A program made the position numbers and the translations under genes. This document shows positions 52,964 through 63,176 of a stretch of DNA of 64,000 nucleotides, piece after piece. The stretch is from the NCBI GenBank assembly GCA_017305055.1, contig JAFKMZ010000006.1:62001-126000 (forward strand), read 5' to 3'. This DNA comes from Lysobacterales bacterium (GTDB lineage: Bacteria > Pseudomonadota > Gammaproteobacteria > Xanthomonadales > Rhodanobacteraceae). Position 1 is the stretch's first letter. Each line of letters opens with the position of its first letter. Below the pieces are notes generated by a model that was given only the letters and a program-made list of their open reading frames with translations, did no database searches and had not been told where the DNA came from.

Positions 52964-53862
52964 GGGCGGATGCCGAACGGACCGCCCGTACCATCCAGCG
53001 TCACCGTGACGGTGCGTCCGGCGACCAGGTCGAAGCCCGCGGGCACCTTGTCGATGGCCACCCGGACCGGTACGCGCTGCGCCAGCCTTACCCAGTTGAA
53101 GGTCGGGTTGACGTTGGCCAGCAGCGTGCCCGCCGTCGTGCTGCGTTCGCTGTCGTTGATGCCCGCCGATATGCCGGCGACATGTCCCCGCAGTGGATGG
53201 TCGTAGCCCATGACCCGGATGGTCGCCTTGTCGCCGACGTGGATGCGCGCCAGCTTGGTCTCCTCGAAATATCCGGCGACATAGAAACTGTCGCTGTCGA
53301 CCAGTGCCATGACCGCTTGTCCGGTGGTCGCGTAGTCGCCGGCGCGCAGCTGGAAATTGGTCACGATGCCGTTGGCCGGAGCACGTACCTGCGAACGCTC
53401 GAGGTTGATCTGCGCCAGATCGAGGTCGGCGACCGCCTGCGCGTACTGGGCGCGCGCAAGCTTCGCGGCGGATTCGCGGTCGGCAAGTTCCTGTTCGGGA
53501 ACCACGCCGCGCAACTTCCGATAGCGGCGATTCTCGACATCGGCGGAATCCAGGGTGGCCTTGGCGGTTGCCAGCGTGGCCCTGGCCCGCTCGACTGCGT
53601 TGGCCAGGCGCACACGGTCGACTGTGAACAGCAGCTCGCCGCGCCGGACGTGCTCGTCGTCATGCACCAGCACGCTGGCGACGCGCCCGGAGACGTCGGC
53701 GGCAAGCGGTATCACGTCGGCGCGGATCTTGCCGTCGCGGGTTTGCGGGGCATAGGTGTAGTACGTATAGATGTGCCACAGGACGAATGCGGCCAGCAGC
53801 GCAAGCAGCGCCGTGAGCGTCATCTTCAGGATCTGTGGCGCGATTTCTCGAACGGAGGTCAT
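52960..53862 (-). CDS. HlyD/EmrA family membrane-fusion protein (AaeA-like)
   Basis: A 300-residue periplasmic adaptor with one N-terminal helix (LTALLALLAAFVLWHIYTYY), a lipoyl-like pair of half motifs (IPLAADVSGRVASVLVHDDE and SQVRAPANGIVTNFQLRAGDY) around a coiled-coil hairpin. AaeA-type fusion proteins pair with FUSC transporters. The start MTSVRE at 53862 has a good AACGGAGG-side context on the other strand weak; the frame is open upstream. It lies 13 bases after the DUF1656 gene. Confidence 0.88.
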   Translation of the reverse strand: MTSVREIAPQILKMTLTALLALLAAFVLWHIYTYYTYAPQTRDGKIRADVIPLAADVSGRVASVLVHDDEHVRRGELLFTVDRVRLANAVERARATLATAKATLDSADVENRRYRKLRGVVPEQELADRESAAKLARAQYAQAVADLDLAQINLERSQVRAPANGIVTNFQLRAGDYATTGQAVMALVDSDSFYVAGYFEETKLARIHVGDKATIRVMGYDHPLRGHVAGISAGINDSERSTTAGTLLANVNPTFNWVRLAQRVPVRVAIDKVPAGFDLVAGRTVTVTLDGTGGPFGIRP

Positions 53863-53875
53863 GATCGGTTTGGTT

Positions 53876-54088
53876 TCAGCTCGTTGTGGCCATGCCCAGG
53901 GCGACGAAGGCGACGCCGACAAGCAGGAAGAACAGCGCGGTATCGAAGAGCGGCCGCTGCCATACGAAGCGATAGGCCCCGGTGGCGTGCAACAGCCTCG
54001 AGATCAGCAGGCGTGCGGCGAAGCCCGCGCCCAGGCACAGCAGCAGTGGCGATACGTAGATTCCGGCAATGTCGATCTCGCCGATCAT
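53876..54088 (-). CDS. DUF1656 (AaeX-like) small membrane protein
   Basis: A 70-residue protein with two hydrophobic helices (IYVSPLLLCLGAGFAARLLI and LFFLLVGVAFVALGM). It is the usual third gene between FUSC and HlyD in aae-type efflux loci. Its ATG overlaps the FUSC stop (ATGA). Confidence 0.85.
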   Translation of the reverse strand: MIGEIDIAGIYVSPLLLCLGAGFAARLLISRLLHATGAYRFVWQRPLFDTALFFLLVGVAFVALGMATTS

Positions 54089-56007
54089 GGGTTCGAAGCC
54101 CAGGCCGTCGCGGGCCCAAAAAAGCCAATACGCAGGCTGGCCAGCGACCGCAGTACGACGTGCTGGTCAGGGTGCGGCGCCTGCTGGTGTACTGCCGTCA
54201 AGGTCCGGTCGATCAGCGCCAGCAGCGTCGGCGTGGGTTCGTCCCGGCGGATCTGGCGACGGATTTCGGCCAGCAGATCCTCAGCCGCGATGCGCGCTTC
54301 ACCCGACAGGCTGAGCGCGACCAGCCGCAAGCGCGCGACGCTGGCGCCGAAGCGCAGGGTGATGGCGGCAATGCGGTCCAGCGCGCGATTGATATAGGCA
54401 TCGCGGTCGTAGTTGCTGGCGCGGCGGCTGAGTCGGATCACGTCATCCTGTTCCTGCCGGGCCAGGCGTGCGACGGTATGCGCCGGGCCGAGCGTGCGGA
54501 ACAGGCTGCACAGGGCGAAGGCTGCGTAGATGCCGAACAGGTCGGCGAACATGGATTCGAGATAGGCACCGAAGTCCATGGGACTGTAGGCGCCCTGCAG
54601 GTTGATCGAGCTCAGGCCGAGGGCGAGCAGCAGCAGGGCCATCGGGTTGCTTGCCGCCCAGATGCCGAGCGGCAGCATGAACAGGCCCATGGCGATCACG
54701 AACGTCGGATAGTCCTGGGCCAGCGGAAGCAAGCCGTAGCTGAGAATGCCGACCGCGGCAAAGGCGAGCGTGGTGAACAGGCCGAATTTGGCGATGATCG
54801 GGCGCGGATCGTCACCGCTGCCGAAAAAGGCCAGGGCCACCGTCCCCAGCAGTACCGCGCCGGCACCGTACTGCCAGCCGGTCGCCCACCAGAAGCCGCA
54901 CAGCACGGCATAGGCAACCAGGATGCCGCCGGCGATGCGCAGGGCCAGGCTCCAGTCGGGAGCCAGCGGGAACGGCACCGCCTGGCGCACCTTGCGTTCC
55001 AGGTCCGGCTCCAGCATCTCCCGACCGTCGAGTGCCGCGTCCAGCCTGCGCACTTCAGACCACAGCCGCAGGGTGTCGGCCATCAGGTCCGCCAAGGCAC
55101 CGCGCATCACGCCGGACCAGATGGCGTCACCGTCGGTGGCCAGCGGCAGGTGGCGCATGCGCTCCACCAGTTCGACGTGTCCTGAAGTGTCCTCGCCCAG
55201 CTGTTGCCTGGCCTCTTCCAACAGCGGTCTGACGATGGCGAGCTCGGCTGCGGAACTGACCGCCAGCCGCGACGTGATGGCGGAAAGCGTGGGCACCAGG
55301 CGCAGCAGCCGTTGCTGGATGGCCAGCGCCAGCTGGACGTCGCGCCGTGGCACCATCGGATCGTAGCGAAGCTGGCCGGTCAGCGTGGACAGCGCCGTGA
55401 TGTCGGCAATGATCTTCAACCGGCCCTGTTCGGACACCACGTGGTCCGAGCGCCCGCTGAAGGCATCGTTCATCAGCGTCTCGATATCCGTCAGCCAGCC
55501 GTGCAACCGGCGTCGCAGGGTCGGCCCCAGCGAGCGCGGCACGATGACGCTGTCGACGATGGTCGCCACGATGATGCCCAGGCCGATCTCGCTGACCCGC
55601 GCCACCGCCGTGTCGAACATCGACTCGGCGTGGCTGGCGCCGGGAACGGCGACCAGCATCAGCGTGATGCCGAGCAGCCCGTAGCCGTATCCGCGCGGGG
55701 TGCGGTCGAGGATCGAGCAGACGAATGCCGCCGTGGCGACGATGCCGGCGCCGATGACGAGCAGCACCGGTACGCTGGCGAAAACGGCCGCCAATACCAG
55801 GGCGATGATGCCCCCGCAGGCGGTGCCGGTGAAACGGTAGACGGCCTTGGAACGAACCGCACCAGTCAGCGGGTTCATCACCACGCAGCAGGTGACGATG
55901 CACCAGTAGGGCTTCGGCAGGCCGATCCGGTCCGCGATGACGAACGCGACCATCGAGGCCAGGAACAGCTTGCCGGAGAAAAGCAGCGACAACGGTGTCA
56001 GCTTCAC
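54085..56007 (-). CDS. FUSC family (AaeB-like) efflux transporter
   Basis: A 640-residue inner-membrane protein with two clusters of helices (about 15-165 and 350-510) separated by a helical cytosolic part, the FUSC layout. E. coli AaeB exports hydroxylated aromatic acids; the substrate here is inferred only by family. Its ATG overlaps the marR stop codon (56004-56007). Confidence 0.88.
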   Translation of the reverse strand: MKLTPLSLLFSGKLFLASMVAFVIADRIGLPKPYWCIVTCCVVMNPLTGAVRSKAVYRFTGTACGGIIALVLAAVFASVPVLLVIGAGIVATAAFVCSILDRTPRGYGYGLLGITLMLVAVPGASHAESMFDTAVARVSEIGLGIIVATIVDSVIVPRSLGPTLRRRLHGWLTDIETLMNDAFSGRSDHVVSEQGRLKIIADITALSTLTGQLRYDPMVPRRDVQLALAIQQRLLRLVPTLSAITSRLAVSSAAELAIVRPLLEEARQQLGEDTSGHVELVERMRHLPLATDGDAIWSGVMRGALADLMADTLRLWSEVRRLDAALDGREMLEPDLERKVRQAVPFPLAPDWSLALRIAGGILVAYAVLCGFWWATGWQYGAGAVLLGTVALAFFGSGDDPRPIIAKFGLFTTLAFAAVGILSYGLLPLAQDYPTFVIAMGLFMLPLGIWAASNPMALLLLALGLSSINLQGAYSPMDFGAYLESMFADLFGIYAAFALCSLFRTLGPAHTVARLARQEQDDVIRLSRRASNYDRDAYINRALDRIAAITLRFGASVARLRLVALSLSGEARIAAEDLLAEIRRQIRRDEPTPTLLALIDRTLTAVHQQAPHPDQHVVLRSLASLRIGFFGPATAWASNP

Positions 56008-56471
56008 TTGGGCGCGCGTCCTTCCGCGGCAATGAAGCAGTGTGCACGCTCCTCGAAGGCACGCAGCGTACGCGTGGCGATGTCGATGTCCTTTGCGGGG
56101 ATGTCCTGCATCAGTGCCCTACGCAACGCCGTGAGCGACCGTTCCATTTTCATGGCCAGCCGACGGCCAGCCGGCAACAGGTAGATGCCCTTGATCCGGC
56201 GATTGCCTGGCATCACGCGCCGCTCCAGCAGCCTGGCCTCCTGCGCCTGGTCGAGCACGCGCACCATCGCCGCCGGATGCACGCCCACCTCCTCGGCGAG
56301 CACGTTCTGCTGCACGCCATCGCCCAGCCGCGAGACCAGCAGGATCGGCGTGGCCAGGGACACGGATATCCCGGAAACGGCCAATGCCGAGCCGGCGGCC
56401 TGGGTCCAGGCACGTTTCACAGGCTGCAACGCGTTGGTGAGTGCGTAGAAGGAATCCGTCGTGGCGTTCAT
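56004..56471 (-). CDS. MarR family transcriptional regulator
   Basis: A 155-residue winged-helix regulator (LAEEVGVHPAAMVRVLDQAQEARLLERR recognition region, followed by the GIYLLPAGRRLAMKM wing). It is the first gene of the efflux operon and probably represses it until an aromatic ligand binds. I chose the ATG at 56471; a TTG start at 56507 is also open. Confidence 0.88.
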   Translation of the reverse strand: MNATTDSFYALTNALQPVKRAWTQAAGSALAVSGISVSLATPILLVSRLGDGVQQNVLAEEVGVHPAAMVRVLDQAQEARLLERRVMPGNRRIKGIYLLPAGRRLAMKMERSLTALRRALMQDIPAKDIDIATRTLRAFEERAHCFIAAEGRAPK

Positions 56472-56494
56472 GGCTTGCCCAGCTTCCCGCAAGG

Positions 56495-56535
56495 TGCGGA
56501 AAGACAAATAATCAATAGTTGCCTTGTCAATTATA
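56495..56535 (-). promoter_or_regulatory. AT-rich promoter/operator region upstream of marR
   Basis: Reading leftward, TTGACA is preceded by ATAAT and followed by ATTGATTAT, giving an imperfect inverted arrangement ATAAT...ATTAT about 27 bases long. It is the most AT-rich stretch nearby and could hold both the promoter and the MarR site. The exact -10 is uncertain. Confidence 0.4.
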
Positions 56536-56560
56536 CAGCGGAAAATCCGATAGCGGTCAA

Positions 56561-56954
56561 GGCCCGGCCGATCATGACCTGCTGATCGAGGTCGGGGGCG
56601 TGCCCGTCAATCCGGCGGACGTAAAAATCCGGGGCCGCGGGACGCCGCCGGCAGGCCCGCCGCGTGTGTTTGGCCGGGATGCCGCGGGCGTGGTGCAGGC
56701 TGGCGGCAGGGTCCTCGGCTTCAACCCGGGCGATCGGGAGCAGTACGCCGGTGCCCACCGCTTCCCGGCAGCAAAGCCGGGCAGGTCGTGGACGAGCGCA
56801 CCGTGCACCTCATGCCCGGGACGCTCTGCTTTGCCGAAGTGGCCGCGATGCCCTTGGACGGCGCCATCCACGCCAGTCGATGTTCGACACGGCGGTGGCG
56901 CGGGAACTGTTGTTCGATCGCCTGCGCGTGCGGCAGGCCAACCGGGGTCAGTAG
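56561..56954 (+). pseudogene. Decayed zinc-type alcohol dehydrogenase/quinone reductase fragment
   Basis: Three consecutive pieces of one protein sit in three different frames. Piece one (frame from 56561) reads DHDLLIEVGGVPVNPADVKI...PRVFGRDAAGVV...LGFNPGD. Piece two (from about 56761) reads PGSKAGQVVDERTVHLMPG...FAEVAAMPLDGAI. Piece three (from about 56890) reads ELLFDRLRV and ends at a TAG (56952-56954). Together they match the first ~150 residues of the zinc-binding alcohol dehydrogenase family in order. The N-terminal start and the whole C-terminal domain are missing, so it cannot make an active enzyme. It is divergent from marR, a common neighbour of such genes. Confidence 0.72.
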
Positions 56955-58318
56955 GCGAACTCGGTGAAGACCGGGTCCACGTTCCCCTGCCAGGGCCCGT
57001 GGAACAGCTCGAGCTTCTGCTCGGCCGGGGTCTGGTTGGACTCGACGATTCTCTGCAGCGGATCGAGGAAGATGGCCTCGTCGTTGCCCAGGGCGTTGAG
57101 CCGGGCGCGCCGACGCAGGCCGTGCTTGGCGATTTCCAGCGCCTGCGCGGCCAGCTCGCGGACGCTGGCCTTGCGGAACGGCAGCCTGAGCGCGTGCCTG
57201 GGCACGCCATCGCGCAAGGCGTGGCGCTCGTCGCGGGTGAAATCCTTGACCAGGTCCCAGGCCGCGTCCAGCGCCTCGTCGTCGTAGAGCAGGCCGACCC
57301 AGAACGCGGGCAGCGCACACAGGCGGTTCCATGGCCCGCCATCGGCGCCGCGCATCTCCAGGTACTGCTTGAGCCGCACTTCGGGAAATGCGGTGGTGAG
57401 GTGGTCGGCAAAGTCGGTCATGTTGGCGCGGATGCCGGGCAGCATCGGCAGTTCCCCGGCCATGAAGCGCTTGAAGTCCTGGCCGGCCAGGTCGACATAG
57501 CGGCCATGCTGCAGGCTGAAGTACATCGGCACGTCGAGCAGGTAGTCGACATAACGCTCGTAGCCGAAGCCGTCCTCGAACACGAAGTCGAGCATGCCGG
57601 TGCGTGCCGCGTCGGTGTCGGTCCAGATATGCGATCGATAGGACTGATAGCCGTTTGGACGTCCCTCGGTGAACGGCGAGTCGGCAAACAGCGCCGTGGC
57701 CACGGGTTGCAGGGCCAGACCTACGCGGAACTTCTTGACCATGTCCGCCTGGCTGCCGAAGTCCAGGTTGACCTGCACCGTGCAGGTGCGCGTCATCATG
57801 TCCAGGCCGAGCGAGCCGACCTTGGGCATGTAGTCGCGCATGATCTGATAGCGGCCCTTGGGCATCCAGGGCATATCGTCACGGCGCCACTTGGGCTGGA
57901 AACCCATGCCCAGGAAGCCGATGCCGAGCGCCTCGGCCACCGAACGTACCTCTTTCAGGTGCCCGTTCACCTCGGCACAGGTCTGGTGCACGTTCTCCAG
58001 TGGCGCGCCGGACAGCTCGAGCTGGCCGGCGGGCTCCAGGGTGATGGCGGCCTTGTTCCGGGACAGGGCCACGGGGTTCTCGCCTTCGCGCGCGACGTCC
58101 CAGCCGTAACGCGTGGCCAGGGTTTCCAGCAGGAGCCTGATGCCGCGCTCACCCTCGAACGTCGGCGGCCGCAGGCTGTCGGTGAGGAAGCCGAACTTCT
58201 CGTGCTCGGTGCCGATGCGCCAGGCCTCGCGCGGCTTCTCGCCCGCCGCCAGGTAGTCGGCCAGCTGCCGGCGGCCACCAGTGATCGGGGTGTGCTTGAC
58301 CGCACTGGGTATCGACAC
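56948..58318 (-). CDS. gshA: Glutamate-cysteine ligase GshA (plant/alphaproteobacterial type)
   Basis: A 456-residue enzyme of the second GCS family, unlike E. coli GshA. Key segments are [51 protein letters not shown] and [13 protein letters not shown]. It makes gamma-glutamylcysteine, the first step to glutathione. I place the start at GTG 58318 (GTG TCG ATA...), supported by GAGG; another GTG at 58348 is open. The gshB partner is not in the window. Its last bases overlap the pseudogene end. Confidence 0.93.
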   Translation of the reverse strand: MSIPSAVKHTPITGGRRQLADYLAAGEKPREAWRIGTEHEKFGFLTDSLRPPTFEGERGIRLLLETLATRYGWDVAREGENPVALSRNKAAITLEPAGQLELSGAPLENVHQTCAEVNGHLKEVRSVAEALGIGFLGMGFQPKWRRDDMPWMPKGRYQIMRDYMPKVGSLGLDMMTRTCTVQVNLDFGSQADMVKKFRVGLALQPVATALFADSPFTEGRPNGYQSYRSHIWTDTDAARTGMLDFVFEDGFGYERYVDYLLDVPMYFSLQHGRYVDLAGQDFKRFMAGELPMLPGIRANMTDFADHLTTAFPEVRLKQYLEMRGADGGPWNRLCALPAFWVGLLYDDEALDAAWDLVKDFTRDERHALRDGVPRHALRLPFRKASVRELAAQALEIAKHGLRRRARLNALGNDEAIFLDPLQRIVESNQTPAEQKLELFHGPWQGNVDPVFTEFAY

Positions 58319-58488
58319 GGGCCATGCCTCACGAGGGGTGCGAACCACTATGGGGTTGCCGCATGGCGACCAAAAGGGTTGGCGAAGATTTATTGTACGA
58401 CGCAGTATCGCGGGTGGCGCGGAAACGACCAGTCCGGCACAAGGCCGGCCCGCTCAGGAACCCGCATCGGGCCTGGCCGGCTCTTGGT

Positions 58489-58511
58489 ATTCCCTATTCC
58501 GATTCCCCATT
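58489..58511. repeat. GGGAAT-type short repeats downstream of rho
   Basis: On the complementary strand, GAATGGGGAATCGGAATAGG plus GAATA is a run of degenerate GGGAAT/C units. Runs like this appear between genes in Xanthomonads (family memory). A GCCGGCC/GGCCGGC stem lies to its left. Confidence 0.4.
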
Positions 58512-58520
58512 CACGGCTCT

Positions 58521-60428
58521 TCAGCGCTTCATTGCATTGAAGAATTCGTCGTTGGACTTGGTGTTCTTCATCTTGTCGAGCATGAATTCCATGGCCGCCA
58601 GCTCGTCCATGGGGTGCAGCAGCTTGCGCAGGATCCAGATCTTGGCCAGCAGGTCCGGCTCGATCAGCAGGTCCTCGCGCCGCGTGCCGGAGCGGTTGAT
58701 GTCGATCGCCGGGAAGACGCGCTTCTCGGAGATGCGCCGGGAGAGGTGGACTTCCATGTTGCCGGTGCCCTTGAACTCCTCGTAGATGATGTCGTCCATC
58801 TTCGAGCCGGTTTCGGTCAGCGCGGTGGCGATGATGGTCAGGCTGCCGCCCTCCTCGGCGTTGCGCGCCGCGCCGAAGAAGCGCTTCGGGCGCTGCAGCG
58901 CGTTGGCGTCGACGCCACCGGTCAGCACCTTGCCGGAGCTCGGCACCACGGTGTTGTAGGCGCGGGCCAGGCGGGTGATGGAATCCAGCAGGATGACCAC
59001 GTCGCGCTTGTGCTCGACCAGGCGCTTGGCCCGCTCGATCACCATTTCCGCCACCTGCACGTGGCGTACCGGCGGCTCGTCGAAGGTGGAGCTGATCACC
59101 TCGGCGCGCACCGAGCGGGAGATCTCGGTGACCTCCTCCGGGCGCTCGTCGATGAGCAGGATGATGAGGTGCGTGTCCGGATCGTTGTGCCTGATGGCCT
59201 GGGCGATGTTCTGCAGCATCATGGTCTTGCCGGATTTCGGCTGCGACACGATCAGGCCGCGTTGGCCCTTGCCGATCGGTGCGATCAGATCGAGGATGCG
59301 CCCGGTGATGTCCTCGCTGGAACCGTTGCCGCGCTCCAGGTGGAACATCTTGCGCGGGAACAGCGGCGTCAGGTTCTCGAACAGCATCTTGTTCTTCGAC
59401 GTCTCCGGCGGGTCGCCGTTGATCGTCTCCAGGCGCAGCATGGCGAAATAGCGCTCGCCTTCCTTCGGGTGCCGCACGCGGCCGGTGATGTAGTCGCCGG
59501 TGCGCAGGTTGAAGCGCCGGATCTGGCTCGGGCTGACATAGATGTCGTCTGGACCGGCCAGGTAGGACTCGTCCGCGGAACGCAGGAAGCCGAAGCCGTC
59601 CTGCAGGATCTCCAGCGCGCCTTCGGCCCAGATGCCGCCGCCGGAGCGGGCGTGCGCCTTCAGCACGTTGAAGATCACGTCCTGCCGGCGGGCGCGCGAG
59701 ACGCCTTCGGAGACGCCGACGGACTCGGCAAACTCAAGCAGCTGCACCGCATTCTTGCGCTTGAGCTCGGTCAGGTTGATGACGCGGTCGTTGCTGCCCG
59801 GGTCGGCGTTGTCGTCGTCCACCGGCAGGCCACTCGGGTTGTTGTGCCGCGGATTGTTGTTGCCGTGCTGCCGCTGCTGGCCGTTGCCGCCGCGTTCGTT
59901 GCGCCGGCGCCGGCCGCGGCCTTCGCGCTGGTTGTTGTTCCCACCTGGCCGGCCGTTGTTCGGGTTGGATCCGTCGGCCTGGGTCGTGGCCCGCTCCGGC
60001 TCCGCGTTGGCCGATGCGTCGGTGCCGCGCGGCGCGGCGTTGGCATGTGGCTGTGGGTTGGCGCCAGGTACTGCGTCGACGCTTTGGCCGGGTTGCCAGG
60101 ACGGCTCCTGGTCTGCGCCCGGATACCGGGATTCGGCGTTCTCGGGGCGCTGTCCGCCGCCCTCGACGGACCGCGACGGGGCGGGCGGTTCAGCCTGTGC
60201 CTGCGCACGATCAGCCGGAGCTGCGGTCACCGGGGTCGTCGCTGCAGGTGTTGCTGGCGCTGGTGCCGCCGCCATTGGCGCACGGTCTGCCGCAGCCGCG
60301 TCCTGCGTCTTCGGTGCGGTCTTGGCTGCCGTGCTGCGGCGCGTGGTCCGGGCGCGGGGCGCTTTGCTCTTGGCAGCGCTCGGGCTGTCGCCCTCGGGGT
60401 CGGGGGTGTGGTTGTCGGTATCAGACAC
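58521..60428 (-). CDS. rho: Transcription termination factor Rho with long disordered N-terminus
   Basis: A 635-residue protein. Residues 1-217 are an extra Ala/Pro/Gln/Asn/Arg-rich segment, including [17 protein letters not shown]. The remaining 418 residues match a full Rho: N-terminal helix bundle and cold-shock-like RNA fold, Walker [10 protein letters not shown], Walker B-region [15 protein letters not shown] and the Q-loop/R-loop TGGVDANAL. The start is GTG at 60428. The neighbouring trxA is co-directional and rhlB is divergent, a conserved group. Confidence 0.96.
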   Translation of the reverse strand: MSDTDNHTPDPEGDSPSAAKSKAPRARTTRRSTAAKTAPKTQDAAAADRAPMAAAPAPATPAATTPVTAAPADRAQAQAEPPAPSRSVEGGGQRPENAESRYPGADQEPSWQPGQSVDAVPGANPQPHANAAPRGTDASANAEPERATTQADGSNPNNGRPGGNNNQREGRGRRRRNERGGNGQQRQHGNNNPRHNNPSGLPVDDDNADPGSNDRVINLTELKRKNAVQLLEFAESVGVSEGVSRARRQDVIFNVLKAHARSGGGIWAEGALEILQDGFGFLRSADESYLAGPDDIYVSPSQIRRFNLRTGDYITGRVRHPKEGERYFAMLRLETINGDPPETSKNKMLFENLTPLFPRKMFHLERGNGSSEDITGRILDLIAPIGKGQRGLIVSQPKSGKTMMLQNIAQAIRHNDPDTHLIILLIDERPEEVTEISRSVRAEVISSTFDEPPVRHVQVAEMVIERAKRLVEHKRDVVILLDSITRLARAYNTVVPSSGKVLTGGVDANALQRPKRFFGAARNAEEGGSLTIIATALTETGSKMDDIIYEEFKGTGNMEVHLSRRISEKRVFPAIDINRSGTRREDLLIEPDLLAKIWILRKLLHPMDELAAMEFMLDKMKNTKSNDEFFNAMKR

Positions 60429-60590
60429 GGGCAGTCCTGGCGAGGGCCGTAGTAGTGCGGGGGGGAAGGAAGCAGGTCGCGCGGGGCGCGCGGCGGGATC
60501 GAAAGTCCCGACAGACGAGGTGAATCTAGCACCCGCCGCACACGGCCGTAAAGGGCGCGGCGGGTGCCGGCAGATCAGATGGACGGGCGC

Positions 60591-60917
60591 TCAGATGGCG
60601 TGGTCGATCATTTGCGTGAGCTGGCGTTTGCCGACGGCACCGATCTGCGTGCCCTCGACCTTGCCGTTCTTTATCAGCATCAGCGTGGGGATGCCACGGA
60701 CGTTGTAGTTGCGCGGGGTCTGTTGGTTTTCGTCGATATTCACCTTGACCACGCGCAGGCGTCCGGCGTATTCGGTGGCAAGCTCGTCGAGCATGGGCGC
60801 GATCGACTTGCACGGGCCGCACCATTCAGCCCAGAAGTCGAGCAATACCGGGGTCTCCGATTTCAACACCTCCTGCTCGAAGGCGGCATCACTTACGTGG
60901 GTAATCAGGTCGTTCAC
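60591..60917 (-). CDS. trxA: Thioredoxin TrxA
   Basis: A 108-residue thioredoxin with the redox motif WAEWCGPCKS and the cis-proline IPTLMLIKNG. It reduces protein disulfides. The GTG start at 60917 is favoured by a perfect GGAGG 5 bases before it and by the family start (M-NDLITHVSD); an ATG 4 codons earlier would overlap the ribosome site. It is upstream of rho. Confidence 0.96.
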   Translation of the reverse strand: MNDLITHVSDAAFEQEVLKSETPVLLDFWAEWCGPCKSIAPMLDELATEYAGRLRVVKVNIDENQQTPRNYNVRGIPTLMLIKNGKVEGTQIGAVGKRQLTQMIDHAI

Positions 60918-61291
60918 TGGAACCTCCATGCTGCGACGGATGCCGCATTTCAAAAATACCGGATCGTCCACACGTGGGGTGTGCCGGTGTGCAATGCAAG
61001 CCGGCGCGACTGCCTGGCGGTGATCAGCTACACTCAACTGTCCACGATGCGCGGATCGGGCTGGGTAGCGTGTGCAAGGGCTCCATTCCAGCGCAACTGC
61101 GGGCGTGATTCAAGGGTGGTGAAGTCCGCCATCCGAGCAGCGGCCCTGCAACGCCGCGCCAAGCGGCGGGCCGGGTTGCCAAGCCGGCCTGCCCGTGCGG
61201 CCCGCCATTTCCCGTCTTGCTGTCCCGTGGCTCCTCCGGGGGTCGCCTGCTGCAGGGCGTCACGCTGTTGTCCAGCGAGGTTACCCGCTAC
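60918..61291. other. Divergent intergenic region trxA / rhlB
   Basis: 374 bases with no gene I can support. Leftward, TATTTTTGAAA (near 60949-60960) is an AT-rich patch that may carry the trxA -10. Rightward, TACACT near 61029 may serve rhlB, giving a leader of about 250 bases. The rhlB leader is GC-rich with several short inverted repeats but no clear riboswitch. Confidence 0.35.
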
Positions 61292-63043
61292 ATGACCCAA
61301 ACCGTTCTCACCGACACGCTTTTCTCCTCCTTTCCGTTGCATCCGCTGTTGCTGCAGGGCATTGCCGACAGCGGCTTTGTGCGCTGCACGCCGATCCAGG
61401 ATCTGGCCTTGCCGATTGCCCTGTCCGGGCGCGACGTGGCCGGCCAGGCCCAGACCGGCACCGGCAAGACCGCGGCATTCCTGGTTGCGGTGATGAATCG
61501 CCTGCTCACCACGACGGCAACCCCCGAGCGCAAGGACAGCGATCCGCGTGCCCTGATCATCGCCCCGACCCGCGAGCTGGCGATCCAGATCGAGAAGGAC
61601 GCGGTGGCCATCGGCCGGCACACCGGGCTGCGCATGGCGCTGATCTATGGCGGCGTCGACTACGAGCGCCAGCGCCAGGAGCTGCGCGAGGGCTGCGACA
61701 TCATCATCGCCACGCCCGGGCGCCTGCTCGACTACTACAAGCAGCACGTGTTCGGGCTCAACGGCATCGAGGTGATGGTGATCGATGAGGCCGACCGCAT
61801 GTTCGACCTCGGCTTCATCAAGGATGTGCGCTACCTGTTCCACCGCCTGCCGGCGCGTGAGCGGCGCCAGGTGCTGCTGTTCTCGGCGACGCTGAGCTAC
61901 CGCGTGCTGGAGCTGGCCTACGAGCACATGCGTGACCCTGCCAAGATCGTGGTGGAGAGCGACCACGTCACCGCCGACCAGGTGCGCCAGCTGGTGTATT
62001 TCCCGGCGCGCGAGGAAAAGCTGCCTCTACTGCTGAACCTGATGGACCGGCTCAAGCCCGCGCGCAGCATCGTCTTCGTCAACACCAAGGTGGCGGCCGA
62101 ACAGGTCACCGAGCGCCTGCGCCGGCACGGTTGCCGGGTCGGCGCGGTGTCCGGCGACGTGCCGCAGCTCAAGCGGCAGAAATTGCTGCAGCGCTTCAAG
62201 GCTGGGCAGCTGGACATCCTGGTGGCCACGGATGTGGCGGCCCGCGGCCTGCACATCCCGGGCGTCACCCACGTGTTCAATTACGACCTGCCGCATGAGG
62301 CGGAGGACTACGTGCACCGCATCGGGCGCACCGCACGACTGGGCGAGGAGGGCGACGCGATCAGCTTTGCCTGCGACCGCTATGCCATCGCGCTGCCGGA
62401 CATCGAGGCCTACATCGGCCAGGCCATCCCGGTCGCGCACCTCGATCCGGAACTGCTGGTGATGCCCAGGCCGCGCGCGCCGGATCCCGAATACGTGGCC
62501 AATGTGGCGGCCGACAGTGCCTCGTTTGGCGACGTCGTGCCGGCGCATGCGGGACAGCCGCCGCGCCGCGGCGCGGCCGGTGGCGCACGCCGTGGCCCGG
62601 CACCGGTCCGTGCCGGTGCCGATCCCGCAGCTGGCGCCAGGCCCAGGCGCCGCCGCGGCAGGGGCGGCGTGGAAGCCGAAGCCGCGCCTGTCGAAGCAGG
62701 CAGCACGCCGGCCCAGGGCCCAGCCGTTGGCGCGCCGGCGCAGGCCGCGGCAGATACTCCGGCCCGCAAGCCGCGTCGCCACCGTGGCGGGCGGGGACGT
62801 CGGCGACCCGTGGAAGAAGGGCAGGCCAACGCGGTGCAGGCTGACGCGGGCGCACCCACGTCAGCCGATGCCGGCGCACGCGGCAGCCGGCGGACATCGC
62901 GGCCGCGCGCCGAATCTTCGCCGACGCCGACAAGCCATCGTCCGTCGCGCCAGGTGGTGGTGACCGAGGGTGCCGCCGGTACGCATCGGGGCAAGAAGCC
63001 GGGGTTGTTCCGGCGCTTGACGCGTCTGTTCACGCGGCACTGA
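61292..63043 (+). CDS. rhlB: ATP-dependent RNA helicase RhlB with basic C-terminal tail
   Basis: A 583-residue DEAD-box helicase. The core (1-394) carries AQTGTGKT (53-60), PTRELA, the DEAD box VIDEADRM (165-168), SAT and HRIGRTARL. The tail (395-583) is Ala/Gly/Arg/Pro-rich with RRRRGRGG and [11 protein letters not shown] patches, likely for RNA binding. RhlB works with RNase E in RNA decay. The ATG at 61292 was chosen because it starts at [14 protein letters not shown]; the frame is open upstream. Confidence 0.93.
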   Translation: MTQTVLTDTLFSSFPLHPLLLQGIADSGFVRCTPIQDLALPIALSGRDVAGQAQTGTGKTAAFLVAVMNRLLTTTATPERKDSDPRALIIAPTRELAIQIEKDAVAIGRHTGLRMALIYGGVDYERQRQELREGCDIIIATPGRLLDYYKQHVFGLNGIEVMVIDEADRMFDLGFIKDVRYLFHRLPARERRQVLLFSATLSYRVLELAYEHMRDPAKIVVESDHVTADQVRQLVYFPAREEKLPLLLNLMDRLKPARSIVFVNTKVAAEQVTERLRRHGCRVGAVSGDVPQLKRQKLLQRFKAGQLDILVATDVAARGLHIPGVTHVFNYDLPHEAEDYVHRIGRTARLGEEGDAISFACDRYAIALPDIEAYIGQAIPVAHLDPELLVMPRPRAPDPEYVANVAADSASFGDVVPAHAGQPPRRGAAGGARRGPAPVRAGADPAAGARPRRRRGRGGVEAEAAPVEAGSTPAQGPAVGAPAQAAADTPARKPRRHRGGRGRRRPVEEGQANAVQADAGAPTSADAGARGSRRTSRPRAESSPTPTSHRPSRQVVVTEGAAGTHRGKKPGLFRRLTRLFTRH

Positions 63044-63176
63044 GGGCGCGGCGGGTGGCGCGTCGGTGGGCGTGCTGGCGCCGCAGACCCGTTCCGGCCT
63101 GGTCGGCGGCGCAGTCCGGTGAGGCTTTGGCTTATCCTCTGCGCCAGCGCAATCGCCACGGACCCCAGCCATCGCG

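Noticed and set aside
52831..55185. 784-codon open frame antisense to hlyD-FUSC
   Set aside because: Shadow frame; the efflux genes on the other strand are chained by overlaps.
56519..58540. Long open frame over the ADH relic and antisense to gshA as one 673-residue protein
   Set aside because: Only the first ~80 residues resemble ADH; the rest is the shadow of gshA, so I call a pseudogene for the first part only.
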